From: Bacteroidota bacterium
GTDB taxonomy: Bacteria > Bacteroidota > Kryptoniia > Kryptoniales > JAKASW01
NCBI GenBank assembly: GCA_021796055.1
Contig: JAJYOS010000100.1
Span: 1-11,922, forward strand
Direction of reading: 5' to 3'
DNA length: 11,922 bases
Part shown: piece by piece, positions 1 to 6,149 of the stretch
How the letters are laid out: the number at the start of each line of letters is the position of its first letter
How positions within the stretch are numbered: the stretch's first letter is position 1
Program-made: the position numbers and the translations under genes
Notes under the pieces: model-generated
Database searches by the model: none
What the model saw: the letters and a program-made list of their open reading frames with translations, nothing else
Told to the model about the DNA's origin: nothing

Positions 1-19
1 GTCCCTATAGTCTCCGTGT

Positions 20-220
20 TTAGTATAGGTGAGTGTCGAAAATTATATCAAGAAGATTGCGAAGAGCTTTTCTGGTTTCTGTGAGACACTGATATTCAGT
101 ATCAAAGCCATAGGGCGCCCCCATTGGCCACACGAGGCGGATACCTCTCTCTTCCCTCAAAACAGCGAAATATCTTCCATCTATCTTCTTTATTCTGACG
201 TAGACTGTTCCTTTCTCCAT
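20..220 (-). CDS. Small protein of unknown function (66 aa)
   Basis: I do not recognise this protein. The first half is basic and beta-like (VYVRIKKIDGRYFAVLREE) and the second half contains a possible helix, so it reads as a small folded cytoplasmic protein. It is the last minus-strand gene in the window, 43 nt beyond the stop of its upstream neighbour. It has its own candidate promoter with a TGTGA-N6-TCACA palindrome (226-269). The -10 of that promoter lies only 5 nt before the ATG, so the message may be leaderless. A purine-rich GGGAAGGGGA sits about 14 nt before the ATG, too far to be a good Shine-Dalgarno. The frame looks real because it is intact and follows the leftward gene series, but no family supports it. 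Confidence 0.6.
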   Translation of the reverse strand: MEKGTVYVRIKKIDGRYFAVLREERGIRLVWPMGAPYGFDTEYQCLTETRKALRNLLDIIFDTHLY

Positions 221-225
221 ATGTC

Positions 226-269
226 AATCTACGCAATCCCCTTCCCTCGTGCTGTGATATTTTTCACAG
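226..269 (-). promoter_or_regulatory. Candidate CRP-type promoter with palindromic operator, upstream of the 66-aa gene
   Basis: The perfect palindrome CTGTGA-N6-TCACAG lies at 252-269. Read on the minus strand, its right half overlaps a -35-like CAGCAC (249-254). After exactly 17 bp comes a -10-like TAGATT (226-231). A start 7 nt beyond the -10 would fall at about 219, within one base of the ATG at 220, and would centre the palindrome near -41.5. The layout is the same as at 10802-10845 and 10914-10956. The palindrome also covers the stop codon of the upstream gene. The arrangement is seen directly; promoter activity is inferred. Confidence 0.5.
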
Positions 270-674
270 TGATTTTTCTGTTTCGGCTTGGGAATTGATA
301 GGGAATAGTTCAGGTTGCTCCGTGAATGCCTCCTTGAGTTTCCTGATCGTCTCATTCCTTGTAGCGACCTCGGAAATAAGGTGGGCAACCGTTCCCCGCA
401 TCTCTTCGGCGTTCAGGCAAAAGAAATATCCTTCGTCTGGTGTTCCTGCTATTCGGTTTCCCTCAGGAATATTGAGGCGAGCGTATTGGATTATGCGGCG
501 TATATCTCTTTCTGTGAGATACTCGTCGAGTACATGGTCTGAATATGCCGCCGCAAGATCCTTCGCTTTGATTCCGTGCTCTGGATAGTAGGTTCCATCT
601 TCTCTGCGGATACGGAGATGTTTTACGAGTATTCGAGCATAAGGTAGTAGTCTGTCGGACAGCATTGGTTTCAT
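264..674 (-). CDS. Winged-helix-like phage protein (136 aa)
   Basis: Residues about 34-88 look like a winged helix-turn-helix: a GIKAKDLAAAY helix, then LTERDIRRIIQYAR as a recognition-type helix, then a wing ending in EGYFFCLNAEE. This layout is common in small phage proteins near replication genes and suggests DNA binding, but I cannot name the family with certainty. The C-terminal part (about 92-120) is a charged helix, followed by a polar tail. The start ATG overlaps the stop of the preceding gene as ATGA, and an AAGGAG lies 8 nt upstream. It follows the replication initiator and a small unknown gene in one coupled run, so a role in early phage DNA metabolism or regulation is plausible. 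That role is inference. Confidence 0.75.
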   Translation of the reverse strand: MKPMLSDRLLPYARILVKHLRIRREDGTYYPEHGIKAKDLAAAYSDHVLDEYLTERDIRRIIQYARLNIPEGNRIAGTPDEGYFFCLNAEEMRGTVAHLISEVATRNETIRKLKEAFTEQPELFPINSQAETEKSL

Positions 675-1045
675 AGCGGATACTCCTTTTCCACAACTGC
701 GAGAAGCGCGGATTTTGCGGCTTCGAGTTTTGACGGGCTCGGACGAGTATATCTCCCGTTGAGTGTTATATAATCCTCAACTCTCCATATCCAGGCGGTC
801 CAAGCTCTCTGGTCATGCGTGTGATTCACTTCGTACTCCCACCCGATCTTCGCCAAAATTTCGTCGATGTCGTCCTGAGTAACCTCAGAAACACCGCCAT
901 CGTGATACTGTGTTATAGTATGAACCCTCAATCCAGTCGCAACGTCCACGATTCCGAAATGCCATTTGAAGCGATGCCCTTCGCCCCAGTAGAACGTTTT
1001 CGGCTCCCTCTCTGCCAGCCTCTTCAACGCTTCCTCGAATGTCAT
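671..1045 (-). CDS. Unknown protein (124 aa) coupled to the replication gene
   Basis: No family is recognised. The protein is soluble and rich in Trp and His. It opens with a helix (TFEEALKRLAERE), has a beta-rich middle (WHFGIVDVATGLRVHTI), an acidic segment (VTQDDIDEILAKIGWEYEV) and a C-terminal helix. Its ATG overlaps the stop of the replication initiator as ATGA. The Shine-Dalgarno GGAGG lies inside the last codons of that gene, which fixes the start and implies translational coupling. Its own stop overlaps the start of the next gene in the same way. Being sandwiched between an initiator and a winged-helix protein suggests an accessory early gene; nothing in the sequence gives a biochemical role. 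Confidence 0.75.
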   Translation of the reverse strand: MTFEEALKRLAEREPKTFYWGEGHRFKWHFGIVDVATGLRVHTITQYHDGGVSEVTQDDIDEILAKIGWEYEVNHTHDQRAWTAWIWRVEDYITLNGRYTRPSPSKLEAAKSALLAVVEKEYPL

Positions 1046-2022
1046 TTTGTGTCCTCCATTAGTTTTCTTCTTGCTTCCTCTTTTCTCTTCTGGATTTCAT
1101 CCTCGGTCAAACTCTTCGATTCCTCTACCGCCGATTTTGTTCCGTTACTTTTGTTCACAGCCTTCACGTCAAAACCTTCTCGTTTCAAGAGTTCATTGTT
1201 TAATTTTTCAAACGCTGCTTGCTCTTCCTGTTTCGATCTCGCAACCGGCCTCGGAATCTCTTTTTCTTTCTGTTTTCCTCCCTGCATCATAGCTGGAGTC
1301 GGGTGCAGCCATGTTTTCCAGTCCCGAATGAACTTTGCGGGGGATTTAACGAAATTCGCCCGTACCGCATCCGATTTCAGGTAGTTTGATAGCGCAGAAA
1401 GTAGCCCCGCAGCGTCACTTGGGTTGTGAATCTGGTCAAAATACGCCCTCCTTGCCTCTTCTTCACCTTCCGGACGTGGATATTTACGGAAAAACGCATC
1501 AAAATAACTCTGCATTTCGACTGAATTCTCATTGTGATGAATTGGATTCTTTAAGGCAACTTGGGGGATATTTTCAGAGTCATTGCTTTTCTTCTCTTGA
1601 TCTTTCTCCTGTTCCTTATCCTTATCCTTGCTCTTATCCTTATTCTTATCCTTAGTGCTATTGATAGTCTTAGAATAGCCTATCAATAGGCTATTAGTAA
1701 GTGCGTATTTTTCAACAATTCTCAACACCCCTTTATGAACGGGGCTTTTTGGGTCAAGCTCTGTAATCTCTACGCCGTACTGAAAGGGAATAAACTTTGG
1801 TATCCACCACTTGCTACCGTTGAGCCTTGAGACACGATCTCCTAAAGAAGAAATATCGACTGAATCTCCTATGCAAAATTCGGCAAGCTCTTGGTCAAAC
1901 TCGAATACCCCAGCGGCATCGCACTTGTCAAGAATGTAAAGCCATAGGAGTTTTTGTGCGGGAGGCAACCCTCTAAACCAGGAATCTTCCCACTTTTCAG
2001 ATGCTGTGAATCTCTTAGCCAT
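1042..2022 (-). CDS. Phage replication initiator, DnaD/DnaT-like (326 aa)
   Basis: The N-terminus, MAKRFTASEKWEDSWFRGLPP followed by LLWLYILDKCDAAGVFEFD, is the typical opening of phage replisome-organiser proteins with a DnaD-like winged helix (about residues 1-110). A very charged Lys/Asp linker follows (about 122-146). The C-terminal part (about 168-240) contains FDAFFRKYPRPEGEEEARRAYFDQI and a final SPAKFIRDWKTWL, the helical pattern seen in DnaT/DnaD-type C-domains that recruit the helicase loader. A longer open frame runs up to 2097, but that extension lies wholly inside the HNH gene, and family similarity begins at MAKRF, so 2022 is chosen. The Shine-Dalgarno is weak (CGAGAC) and the start overlaps the HNH stop by 8 nt. 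The expected role is to bind the phage origin and load host helicase; a possible origin lies in the linker-coding DNA. Confidence 0.85.
   Translation of the reverse strand: MAKRFTASEKWEDSWFRGLPPAQKLLWLYILDKCDAAGVFEFDQELAEFCIGDSVDISSLGDRVSRLNGSKWWIPKFIPFQYGVEITELDPKSPVHKGVLRIVEKYALTNSLLIGYSKTINSTKDKNKDKSKDKDKEQEKDQEKKSNDSENIPQVALKNPIHHNENSVEMQSYFDAFFRKYPRPEGEEEARRAYFDQIHNPSDAAGLLSALSNYLKSDAVRANFVKSPAKFIRDWKTWLHPTPAMMQGGKQKEKEIPRPVARSKQEEQAAFEKLNNELLKREGFDVKAVNKSNGTKSAVEESKSLTEDEIQKRKEEARRKLMEDTK
1615..1695. repeat. Hexamer repeats plus inverted repeats inside the initiator gene: candidate replication origin
   Basis: Seven phased hexamers (1615-1656) on the plus strand read CTTATC, CTTATC, CTTGCT, CTTATC, CTTATT, CTTATC, CTTAGT, which is GATAAG on the coding strand. 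Beside them are CTATTGATAG (1658-1667) and its reverse complement CTATCAATAG (1680-1689). The latter sits within a 9-bp inverted repeat, AATAGCCTA (1674-1682) / TAGGCTATT (1687-1695), with a TCAA loop. Lambda-type phages place iterons in the linker region of their initiator gene, so an origin is a reasonable inference. The hexamers also encode a low-complexity Lys/Asp linker, which alone could explain them. Confidence 0.4.
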
Positions 2023-2497
2023 TTGTCTCGACTGTATTGAGCATAGCGTATTCACCAAACCATTTCTGCGCCGCCCTATTGTAAGCGAGAGCGGCATCGT
2101 GTCGATTCTTATAATAGCCGAGGTTTATGAGTCTACCCTTCGGTTGAATGTAAGCCATCCACTTAGCTCTTGACTTAACCCAGGTAACACCCTTATATCC
2201 CGACGTGTTGTTTAATCCTCTTCGCTTGGAAGATGCATTATTGGCATGTGAACAAACCCTAAGATTTTCGCGCCTATTATCTAACCTATCTCCGTTAATA
2301 TGGTCAACCTCTAAACCTGTCGGCGATCCCATTATCATGCGGTGCATAGACAAGGTCTGCTGTGACTGGGTCTCTGGCCTATATATTGCGGTGGTTGCGT
2401 ATCCATTCACATAATGCCATTTGTGCCGTAAGACGGTAAGGGCATCACTATCGTCAATAATCGCATAGTGGTTTGGGCTCACGGATATAAAGAGCAT
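2015..2497 (-). CDS. HNH homing endonuclease with AP2 DNA-binding domain (160 aa)
   Basis: The HNH nuclease core is clear: a first conserved His in LSMHRMIM (H52), then LEVDHINGDRLDNRRENLR with D65-H66 and N78, followed by the usual helix. Residues about 99-154 form an AP2-type DNA-binding domain: SGYKGVTWVKSRAKW, INLGYY, DAALAYNRAAQKWFGE. This HNH+AP2 layout and length are typical of free-standing phage homing endonucleases, which cut recipient DNA to spread their own gene. The start is fixed by a GGAGG 8 nt upstream. The gene sits between a folded spacer and the replication initiator and overlaps the initiator's start by 8 nt, as expected for an invader placed precisely between two genes. 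No intron halves flank it, so it appears free-standing. Confidence 0.9.
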   Translation of the reverse strand: MLFISVSPNHYAIIDDSDALTVLRHKWHYVNGYATTAIYRPETQSQQTLSMHRMIMGSPTGLEVDHINGDRLDNRRENLRVCSHANNASSKRRGLNNTSGYKGVTWVKSRAKWMAYIQPKGRLINLGYYKNRHDAALAYNRAAQKWFGEYAMLNTVETNG

Positions 2498-2518
2498 CTA
2501 CGTTCCCTCCGAAACACT

Positions 2519-2597
2519 TTGAGCGGAACACACCATGAGACGCGAGGTGACGAAGCCCCGCTTGAAGCTCACGCTCCAAGAGATGTGTTCCGCTCAA
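2519..2597 (-). ncRNA. Strongly folded intergenic RNA element upstream of the HNH gene
   Basis: A perfect 14-bp inverted repeat, TTGAGCGGAACACA (2519-2532) and TGTGTTCCGCTCAA (2584-2597), encloses two further stems. These are GAGGTGA (2544-2550) with TCACgCTC (2569-2576, one bulged base) and AAGC/GCTT (2553-2556/2560-2563) with a 3-base loop. The element lies in the 163-nt spacer between the exported-protein gene and the HNH gene. No T-run follows the stem on the minus strand, so it is not an obvious intrinsic terminator. The GGAAC next to the HNH Shine-Dalgarno could instead pair with GTTCC of the stem, so a translation switch is possible. The folding is read by eye and the function is unknown. 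Confidence 0.55.
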
Positions 2598-2660
2598 CGG
2601 ATTAAGGTTGGAGTAATCTTTCGTCAAAGATAGTCTCATGTCTTGAATATACGCTTCTAC

Positions 2661-3086
2661 TTACTTCTTGTCAAGTGGATACTGGTTTGGGGTCACTAGT
2701 GTGTTGTACTGCCACCATGGCCGTATTTTTAACTCGGAAGCATCGACCGGCCTCACGTCTTGAGTTGATATTCCTATCTTGCAGTTTTCGCCGATGAACT
2801 TCCTATGTACTAAGTTTTCGACTTTCGCCGCTTCACTGAAAGTTAGTGAGTCGTAGGTTATCGTAAAGACGACTTTGATTAAGTGACGCCTGTAAATAGG
2901 GCGGTGTTCTCTCGCCCACGCCTTGCATCCAACGAGCCCGGTGATTACATCGGGTGTGGTGCTAAGCTCAGTGGCCTTCTTTACGTTCGTGTATCCTGCG
3001 AGTGTGTCCGTAGGTGCCCACATATTATTTCGGAACTGGCTGCAAGCCGTACCGCAAAGAAGAAATAAAAGAAATAGCGTTTTCAT
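2661..3086 (-). CDS. Exported protein or lipoprotein of unknown function (141 aa)
   Basis: The N-terminus MKTLFLLFLLCGTACSQ is a short signal peptide: a basic residue, a run of hydrophobic residues, then GTAC. Cys15 could be lipidated, but the lipobox is non-canonical (G at -3), so cleavage by signal peptidase I after about residue 16 is also possible. The mature part has no recognised domain. It contains further cysteines (in VGCKAW and GENCKIG) and aromatic residues near the end (RPWWQYN). An AGGTGA lies 5 nt before the ATG, and the start is 3 nt past the stop of the glycosyltransferase gene, so the two are co-expressed. A cell-envelope role beside a sugar-transferring enzyme would fit surface alteration or superinfection exclusion; that is inference. 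Confidence 0.75.
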   Translation of the reverse strand: MKTLFLLFLLCGTACSQFRNNMWAPTDTLAGYTNVKKATELSTTPDVITGLVGCKAWAREHRPIYRRHLIKVVFTITYDSLTFSEAAKVENLVHRKFIGENCKIGISTQDVRPVDASELKIRPWWQYNTLVTPNQYPLDKK

Positions 3087-3089
3087 CGT

Positions 3090-4205
3090 TCACCTATCAT
3101 TTTTTGTTATTGATCTGTACGCATCTACCACATCTTGCACGTTGAGATTATCCCAACACGGGGAATAGTCCTTTCCCTGCTCCTGGGCCGACCTACACGG
3201 GTCTAAGCCGTAGGTATAACACCCTCCAGTTTCAGTATTCCTGTATTTGCAGCCATCTCGCACAAAGACCGGCTTAACTGAATCGTAAAGCATTCCCGTA
3301 GATTCCTTTGGCGGGAAAGGAGAGAAGATTCCAACGCAAGGCACGTTATAGCAACCGGCCAAGTGTACGGCGGCAGAGTCGGGAGCGATAACAAGATCAG
3401 CTCTTGAAATGAGGAAAGCCAAATCAGAAACATCTTCTGAGAGAGCGGCGAAGTTTACAAGGCCGAGTGCACCGTAGAACGATTTTTTGAATCTTTCTAC
3501 TTCTTGTTCTTTATCTCTCTTGTCTGCAATCCATACTCTATATCTGTCCTTGATTAGCTCAAATACAATCCCGTCTAGCTTTTCTTTCGGCACGGACTTC
3601 ACGGGAGAACTTGCAGAGTATTGTAAGACGGCAATCTTAAGGCCAAAGAAACTTATTTCCGACTGCCAGTTTTTGCTCGGATCATACTGTGGGTCAAGGA
3701 GCTGTGGCTTTACCAGGGGAATACCCTCCGGTAATCCTGCAAGTTCCGCCGCTCCGTGGAATTGGTCTGACTTGTGTTCGGGGTCGAGCGTCCACATGAA
3801 GGGAACAATCCGGTCGTGCCTCATAGCGAAGTCAAACGGGAGTTTCTCGACCGCCACAATATCATCGTAGTATATTTTCGGAATAAGCGGGATCATACTT
3901 TCGGCAACAGCGAGCGTGACCTTGTTTCTCATTACGTTACGAATGTAGTTCGCAGTCGGCAGAGCAAAGATCGTGTCGCCAATTCCAGCCGGACAAATCA
4001 AGAGGACTTTCTTTCCCGTGTCATTCTCCCGCATCTTCGTAATTAGAGGCTCCCAGTCCCTTTTCTCGGCATGAAAAGGGTAGGTTGTGGCTATGTACCG
4101 TGCAAGTTTTGGGTGCATCAAATATTCCCCAGCCGGAATCTCGATTGGCTTTCGGGAGTAGGAGCGGTAGATTTCAATGTCGGTTGTGAGAGTAAGGAGG
4201 TTCAT
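3090..4205 (-). CDS. Glycosyltransferase family 9 (heptosyltransferase-like), 371 aa
   Basis: Two GT9 signatures are visible. The N-terminal Rossmann motif VLLICPAGIGDTIFALP has GIGDT at 74-78. The C-terminal nucleotide-sugar motif DLVIAPDSAAVHLAG lies at 270-284 with D276, S277 and H281, followed by NVPCVGIFSPFPP. Family members such as WaaC/WaaF-type enzymes transfer ADP-heptose or related sugars to LPS cores at the cytoplasmic membrane face. Length is normal for the family, with about 65 extra N-terminal residues and a Cys-containing C-terminal tail (CKYR, CYTY, DPC, PCW). The ATG overlaps the previous stop as ATGA. In this phage-like setting it could modify host LPS, virion proteins or a nucleotide sugar. 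The substrate cannot be read from sequence. Confidence 0.88.
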   Translation of the reverse strand: MNLLTLTTDIEIYRSYSRKPIEIPAGEYLMHPKLARYIATTYPFHAEKRDWEPLITKMRENDTGKKVLLICPAGIGDTIFALPTANYIRNVMRNKVTLAVAESMIPLIPKIYYDDIVAVEKLPFDFAMRHDRIVPFMWTLDPEHKSDQFHGAAELAGLPEGIPLVKPQLLDPQYDPSKNWQSEISFFGLKIAVLQYSASSPVKSVPKEKLDGIVFELIKDRYRVWIADKRDKEQEVERFKKSFYGALGLVNFAALSEDVSDLAFLISRADLVIAPDSAAVHLAGCYNVPCVGIFSPFPPKESTGMLYDSVKPVFVRDGCKYRNTETGGCYTYGLDPCRSAQEQGKDYSPCWDNLNVQDVVDAYRSITKNDR

Positions 4206-4477
4206 AGGCTAAACGCCTTTCTGAGTGCTTCGAGTTCTGCTTTGATTCTTCTGAGTTGCCTTTCGGCATCTGTTGGAATTAATTCAAGCTGTTCCGCTGT
4301 GAAAGTCGTCAGCGTTCCGAGCTCAAGCTGAACCTTGTATCGCTGGCATTCCCCCTCTCGCTGAACCGCGTTCGGTGAATAGAATTCGGCATCCAAAACC
4401 CTACCGATACAGCCAAAATAAAAACTCTCTTCGTCCGCGACTCTCACATCGTCTAAGTAATGGAATTGCGGTTTCAT
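4202..4477 (-). CDS. Small beta-barrel-like protein with C-terminal helix (91 aa)
   Basis: No family is recognised with confidence. The first 65 residues are beta-rich (VRVADEESFYFGCIGRVLD, then YKVQLELGTLTTFTAEQLELI), a pattern like small SH3/KOW-type barrels in which a final AEQLELI strand closes the sheet. Residues about 68-91 form a charged helix (AERQLRRIKAELEALRKAFSL) that could be a short coiled coil. Such layouts occur in many phage accessory proteins. The ATG overlaps the upstream stop (ATGA) with GAGG 6 nt upstream, and its stop overlaps the glycosyltransferase start in the same way, so expression is coupled on both sides. Confidence 0.7.
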   Translation of the reverse strand: MKPQFHYLDDVRVADEESFYFGCIGRVLDAEFYSPNAVQREGECQRYKVQLELGTLTTFTAEQLELIPTDAERQLRRIKAELEALRKAFSL

Positions 4478-4740
4478 CTTTTCCTCGCTATTTCTTTTTC
4501 TTCGGTTGGTTCTGTCCGATGATACTCTTCGTAGTCGGCATAGTCCCTAAACTCGTAGACTGAAACGATTACTGGGCTGCCATACCGTTCCTGTGGTTTC
4601 GAGGTCAGTCGGTCGGAGAGTGATAGTGATTTGTCCCGTACTGCGGAATACGTAGGGAATGCCGAGGATTGTAGCGTAAAATCCTGAGACACGGTAACGT
4701 CAGGATAGTAGGTGATAGTGCTGAATAAAAAGTACCTCAT
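4474..4740 (-). CDS. Small unknown protein (88 aa)
   Basis: Not recognised. It begins with a beta-like stretch (MRYFLFSTITYYPDVTVSQDF), has a Ser/Leu-rich middle (SLSLSDRL), a second hydrophobic stretch (GSPVIVSVYEF) and a very charged tail (EPTEEKEIARKR). There is no signal peptide and no membrane segment. No Shine-Dalgarno precedes the ATG. The start overlaps the methyltransferase stop as ATGA, so translation probably depends on re-initiation after the methyltransferase. Its stop overlaps the next start in the same way. The place between a methyltransferase and a glycosyltransferase suggests co-function, but no activity can be assigned. Confidence 0.65.
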   Translation of the reverse strand: MRYFLFSTITYYPDVTVSQDFTLQSSAFPTYSAVRDKSLSLSDRLTSKPQERYGSPVIVSVYEFRDYADYEEYHRTEPTEEKEIARKR

Positions 4741-5480
4741 CTTTTTCGCACTATTATCATTCCGTTTTGGTTTGAATCAGCTTCAAGATTGGCGAGAAGC
4801 TCAAAGCCGTCTCCGAACACTTTGATTATATCCTCAACAGCAAGGCGAGTGTAGATCATATGCTTACCGTGCTTCGAATGGTTATCGGGAGATTGAATTG
4901 AACACCCCGTGTCATGGAACACGATGATTCCGTTTTGAACAAGCTTCTTAGCGATGTTGATAAAATCTTTGAACACGCATTGGTAGCAATGACAACCGTC
5001 GATGAATGCGAAATTGATATGAGGAACGACCGGAGAAGCGAGAACCTTTTCCGAGGGGGACAAAAAGACCGTCACGCGATTGCGGTATTCGCGTGAGTAA
5101 TCAAACGTGTTTGTGGCATCTATTATTGATCCCCCAGGGAGATTCCTTTTTAATCGGTTGATGTCCAGACTCCAACCATTGGGAAGATCGCAGCTTTGCA
5201 CCATCCACAGCTTTCGCTCATGAGCATATTCAAGTTGCCAGTATAAGATATATGCCGCCATCTCCTTTGTCGTCAGCCCTTCTGCTGTACCAACTTCAAA
5301 GGCGATGAACTCATTTTCCGTATACCTATCGAGAGCGTACTTCATCGCGAGAAAGAAAAGCTGTTCACTGCCTGCTGTCTTAAAGCCAAGAGACGCCCCT
5401 CTGCCTGAATGCCATTTTGTTGGGTCTACCTCTGCGGCATAGAACGACTCGCCGGATTTCAAAATCTGTAAGTCCGTCAT
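4737..5480 (-). CDS. Class I SAM-dependent methyltransferase, Methyltransf_24-like (247 aa)
   Basis: The fold motifs are in order. FEVGTAEG (61-68) is the glycine-rich SAM-binding motif I. VQSCDLPNG (94-102) is the acidic second strand. INFAFIDGCHCYQCVFKDF (155-173) contains the IDG.H..(Y) motif typical of Methyltransf_24/CmcI-like O-methyltransferases, and NGIIVFHDTG (183-192) is the following strand with its HD pair. Members methylate sugars or small molecules, often on glycosylation loci. The start is set by GGAGG 5-6 nt before the ATG. It is co-transcribed with the glycosyltransferase two genes downstream, so methylation of the same glycan is a natural guess. A DNA methyltransferase is unlikely because no NPPY/DPPY or PC motif is present. 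Confidence 0.82.
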   Translation of the reverse strand: MTDLQILKSGESFYAAEVDPTKWHSGRGASLGFKTAGSEQLFFLAMKYALDRYTENEFIAFEVGTAEGLTTKEMAAYILYWQLEYAHERKLWMVQSCDLPNGWSLDINRLKRNLPGGSIIDATNTFDYSREYRNRVTVFLSPSEKVLASPVVPHINFAFIDGCHCYQCVFKDFINIAKKLVQNGIIVFHDTGCSIQSPDNHSKHGKHMIYTRLAVEDIIKVFGDGFELLANLEADSNQNGMIIVRKR

Positions 5481-5490
5481 TTTTCCTCCA

Positions 5491-5709
5491 TTAGTTTAGT
5501 GTGTGTGAATTGTCAGCCGGAACAGTCCAGATCGGTCTTCCCCTTGCTTTCCATATCTGGGGATGGATCGGAAAGAATCCGGCTATCTTCTCGGCTTCCC
5601 ACCTGCTCCACGAATAGCCGTCTCGGAAACCGTTTGAGTAAGCACGAGAAGCGAGAATCGCCATAAGGATAGCATAGATAACGCCGATAAGGATAACCCA
5701 GATTGTCAT
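5491..5709 (-). CDS. Small membrane protein (72 aa)
   Basis: One N-terminal membrane segment (about residues 3-22, IWVILIGVIYAILMAILAS) is followed by an aromatic, charged tail (FRDGYSWSRWEAEKIAGFF) and a Pro-rich end. The size and single N-terminal helix resemble small phage inner-membrane proteins such as holin-like or spanin-like components. No lipobox or second helix is present and no lysis enzyme is nearby, so the role stays open. The ATG overlaps the previous stop as ATGA, and AAAGGG precedes it by about 6 nt. The next gene starts 10 nt after its stop. Confidence 0.68.
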   Translation of the reverse strand: MTIWVILIGVIYAILMAILASRAYSNGFRDGYSWSRWEAEKIAGFFPIHPQIWKARGRPIWTVPADNSHTLN

Positions 5710-6149
5710 TGTCTTCCCTTTACCATCTCTTCGTGCATCTGACTTGCCGCAATTACTATTTCGGGACTTATCGGAACTCCGAGCCCGGCAAGGAGCTGCA
5801 CTATTGGCGTTTCAGTTGTCTCGATTATTTCTCCGGCTTCGTCGAGGATCTCGGTTCTCAACGCAAGGAAATGAATTGAAGCTCTCAGGCTTTCTTCCTC
5901 TCCTTCATACATAGCCGGTTGAAGGTTTTGCTTGATTGCGTTTTTCAGCTTCCGGACATTGAGAGAACGGAACGGGAGAAGCATAGCGTAATTGAGGCCG
6001 ATGCGTTTAGCGAAGCCAATCAAGGATTCCTCCCATGCTCCAACTACTCGGCCCTGTTCGTCGATGATGGAGATTCGGACGTTGAAGCCGATAACTTCGA
6101 TTTCAATATCCCACTTCTCTCCGGTGATTATGTAAGGTGCGGTTTTCAT
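5706..6149 (-). CDS. Unknown protein (147 aa)
   Basis: I do not recognise a family. The N-terminal third is a beta-rich region (WDIEIEVIGFNVRISIIDEQGRVVGAW). A helical stretch follows (LNVRKLKNAIKQNLQPAM), then an acidic segment and a C-terminal helix (SPEIVIAASQMHEEMVKG). No signal peptide or membrane span is seen. The gene overlaps both neighbours by ATGA (6146-6149 and 5706-5709). The ribosome-binding site is poor (AGG 13 nt away), so translation likely depends on coupling to the gene before it. It belongs to an uninterrupted block of unknown genes following the integrase. Confidence 0.7.
   Translation of the reverse strand: MKTAPYIITGEKWDIEIEVIGFNVRISIIDEQGRVVGAWEESLIGFAKRIGLNYAMLLPFRSLNVRKLKNAIKQNLQPAMYEGEEESLRASIHFLALRTEILDEAGEIIETTETPIVQLLAGLGVPISPEIVIAASQMHEEMVKGRQ

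Noticed and set aside
252..269. LexA (SOS) box, because of CTGT...ACAG.
   Set aside because: The gap between CTGT and ACAG is 10 bases here and in the copy at 10828-10845, while the E. coli-type LexA box needs 8. The TGTGA-N6-TCACA reading fits all three sites.
815..1384. A 189-codon plus-strand frame.
   Set aside because: It is antisense to the replication initiator and its downstream gene, both of which have supported starts and recognisable protein features.
2454..2639. A 61-codon minus-strand frame through the folded spacer.
   Set aside because: No ribosome-binding site, and it overlaps the well-supported HNH start in another frame. The inverted repeats explain the sequence better than coding.
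4284..4301. A partial fourth operator, CTGTGA-N6-TCA.
   Set aside because: It lies inside a coding region, the second half-site is incomplete, and no promoter-like spacing follows.
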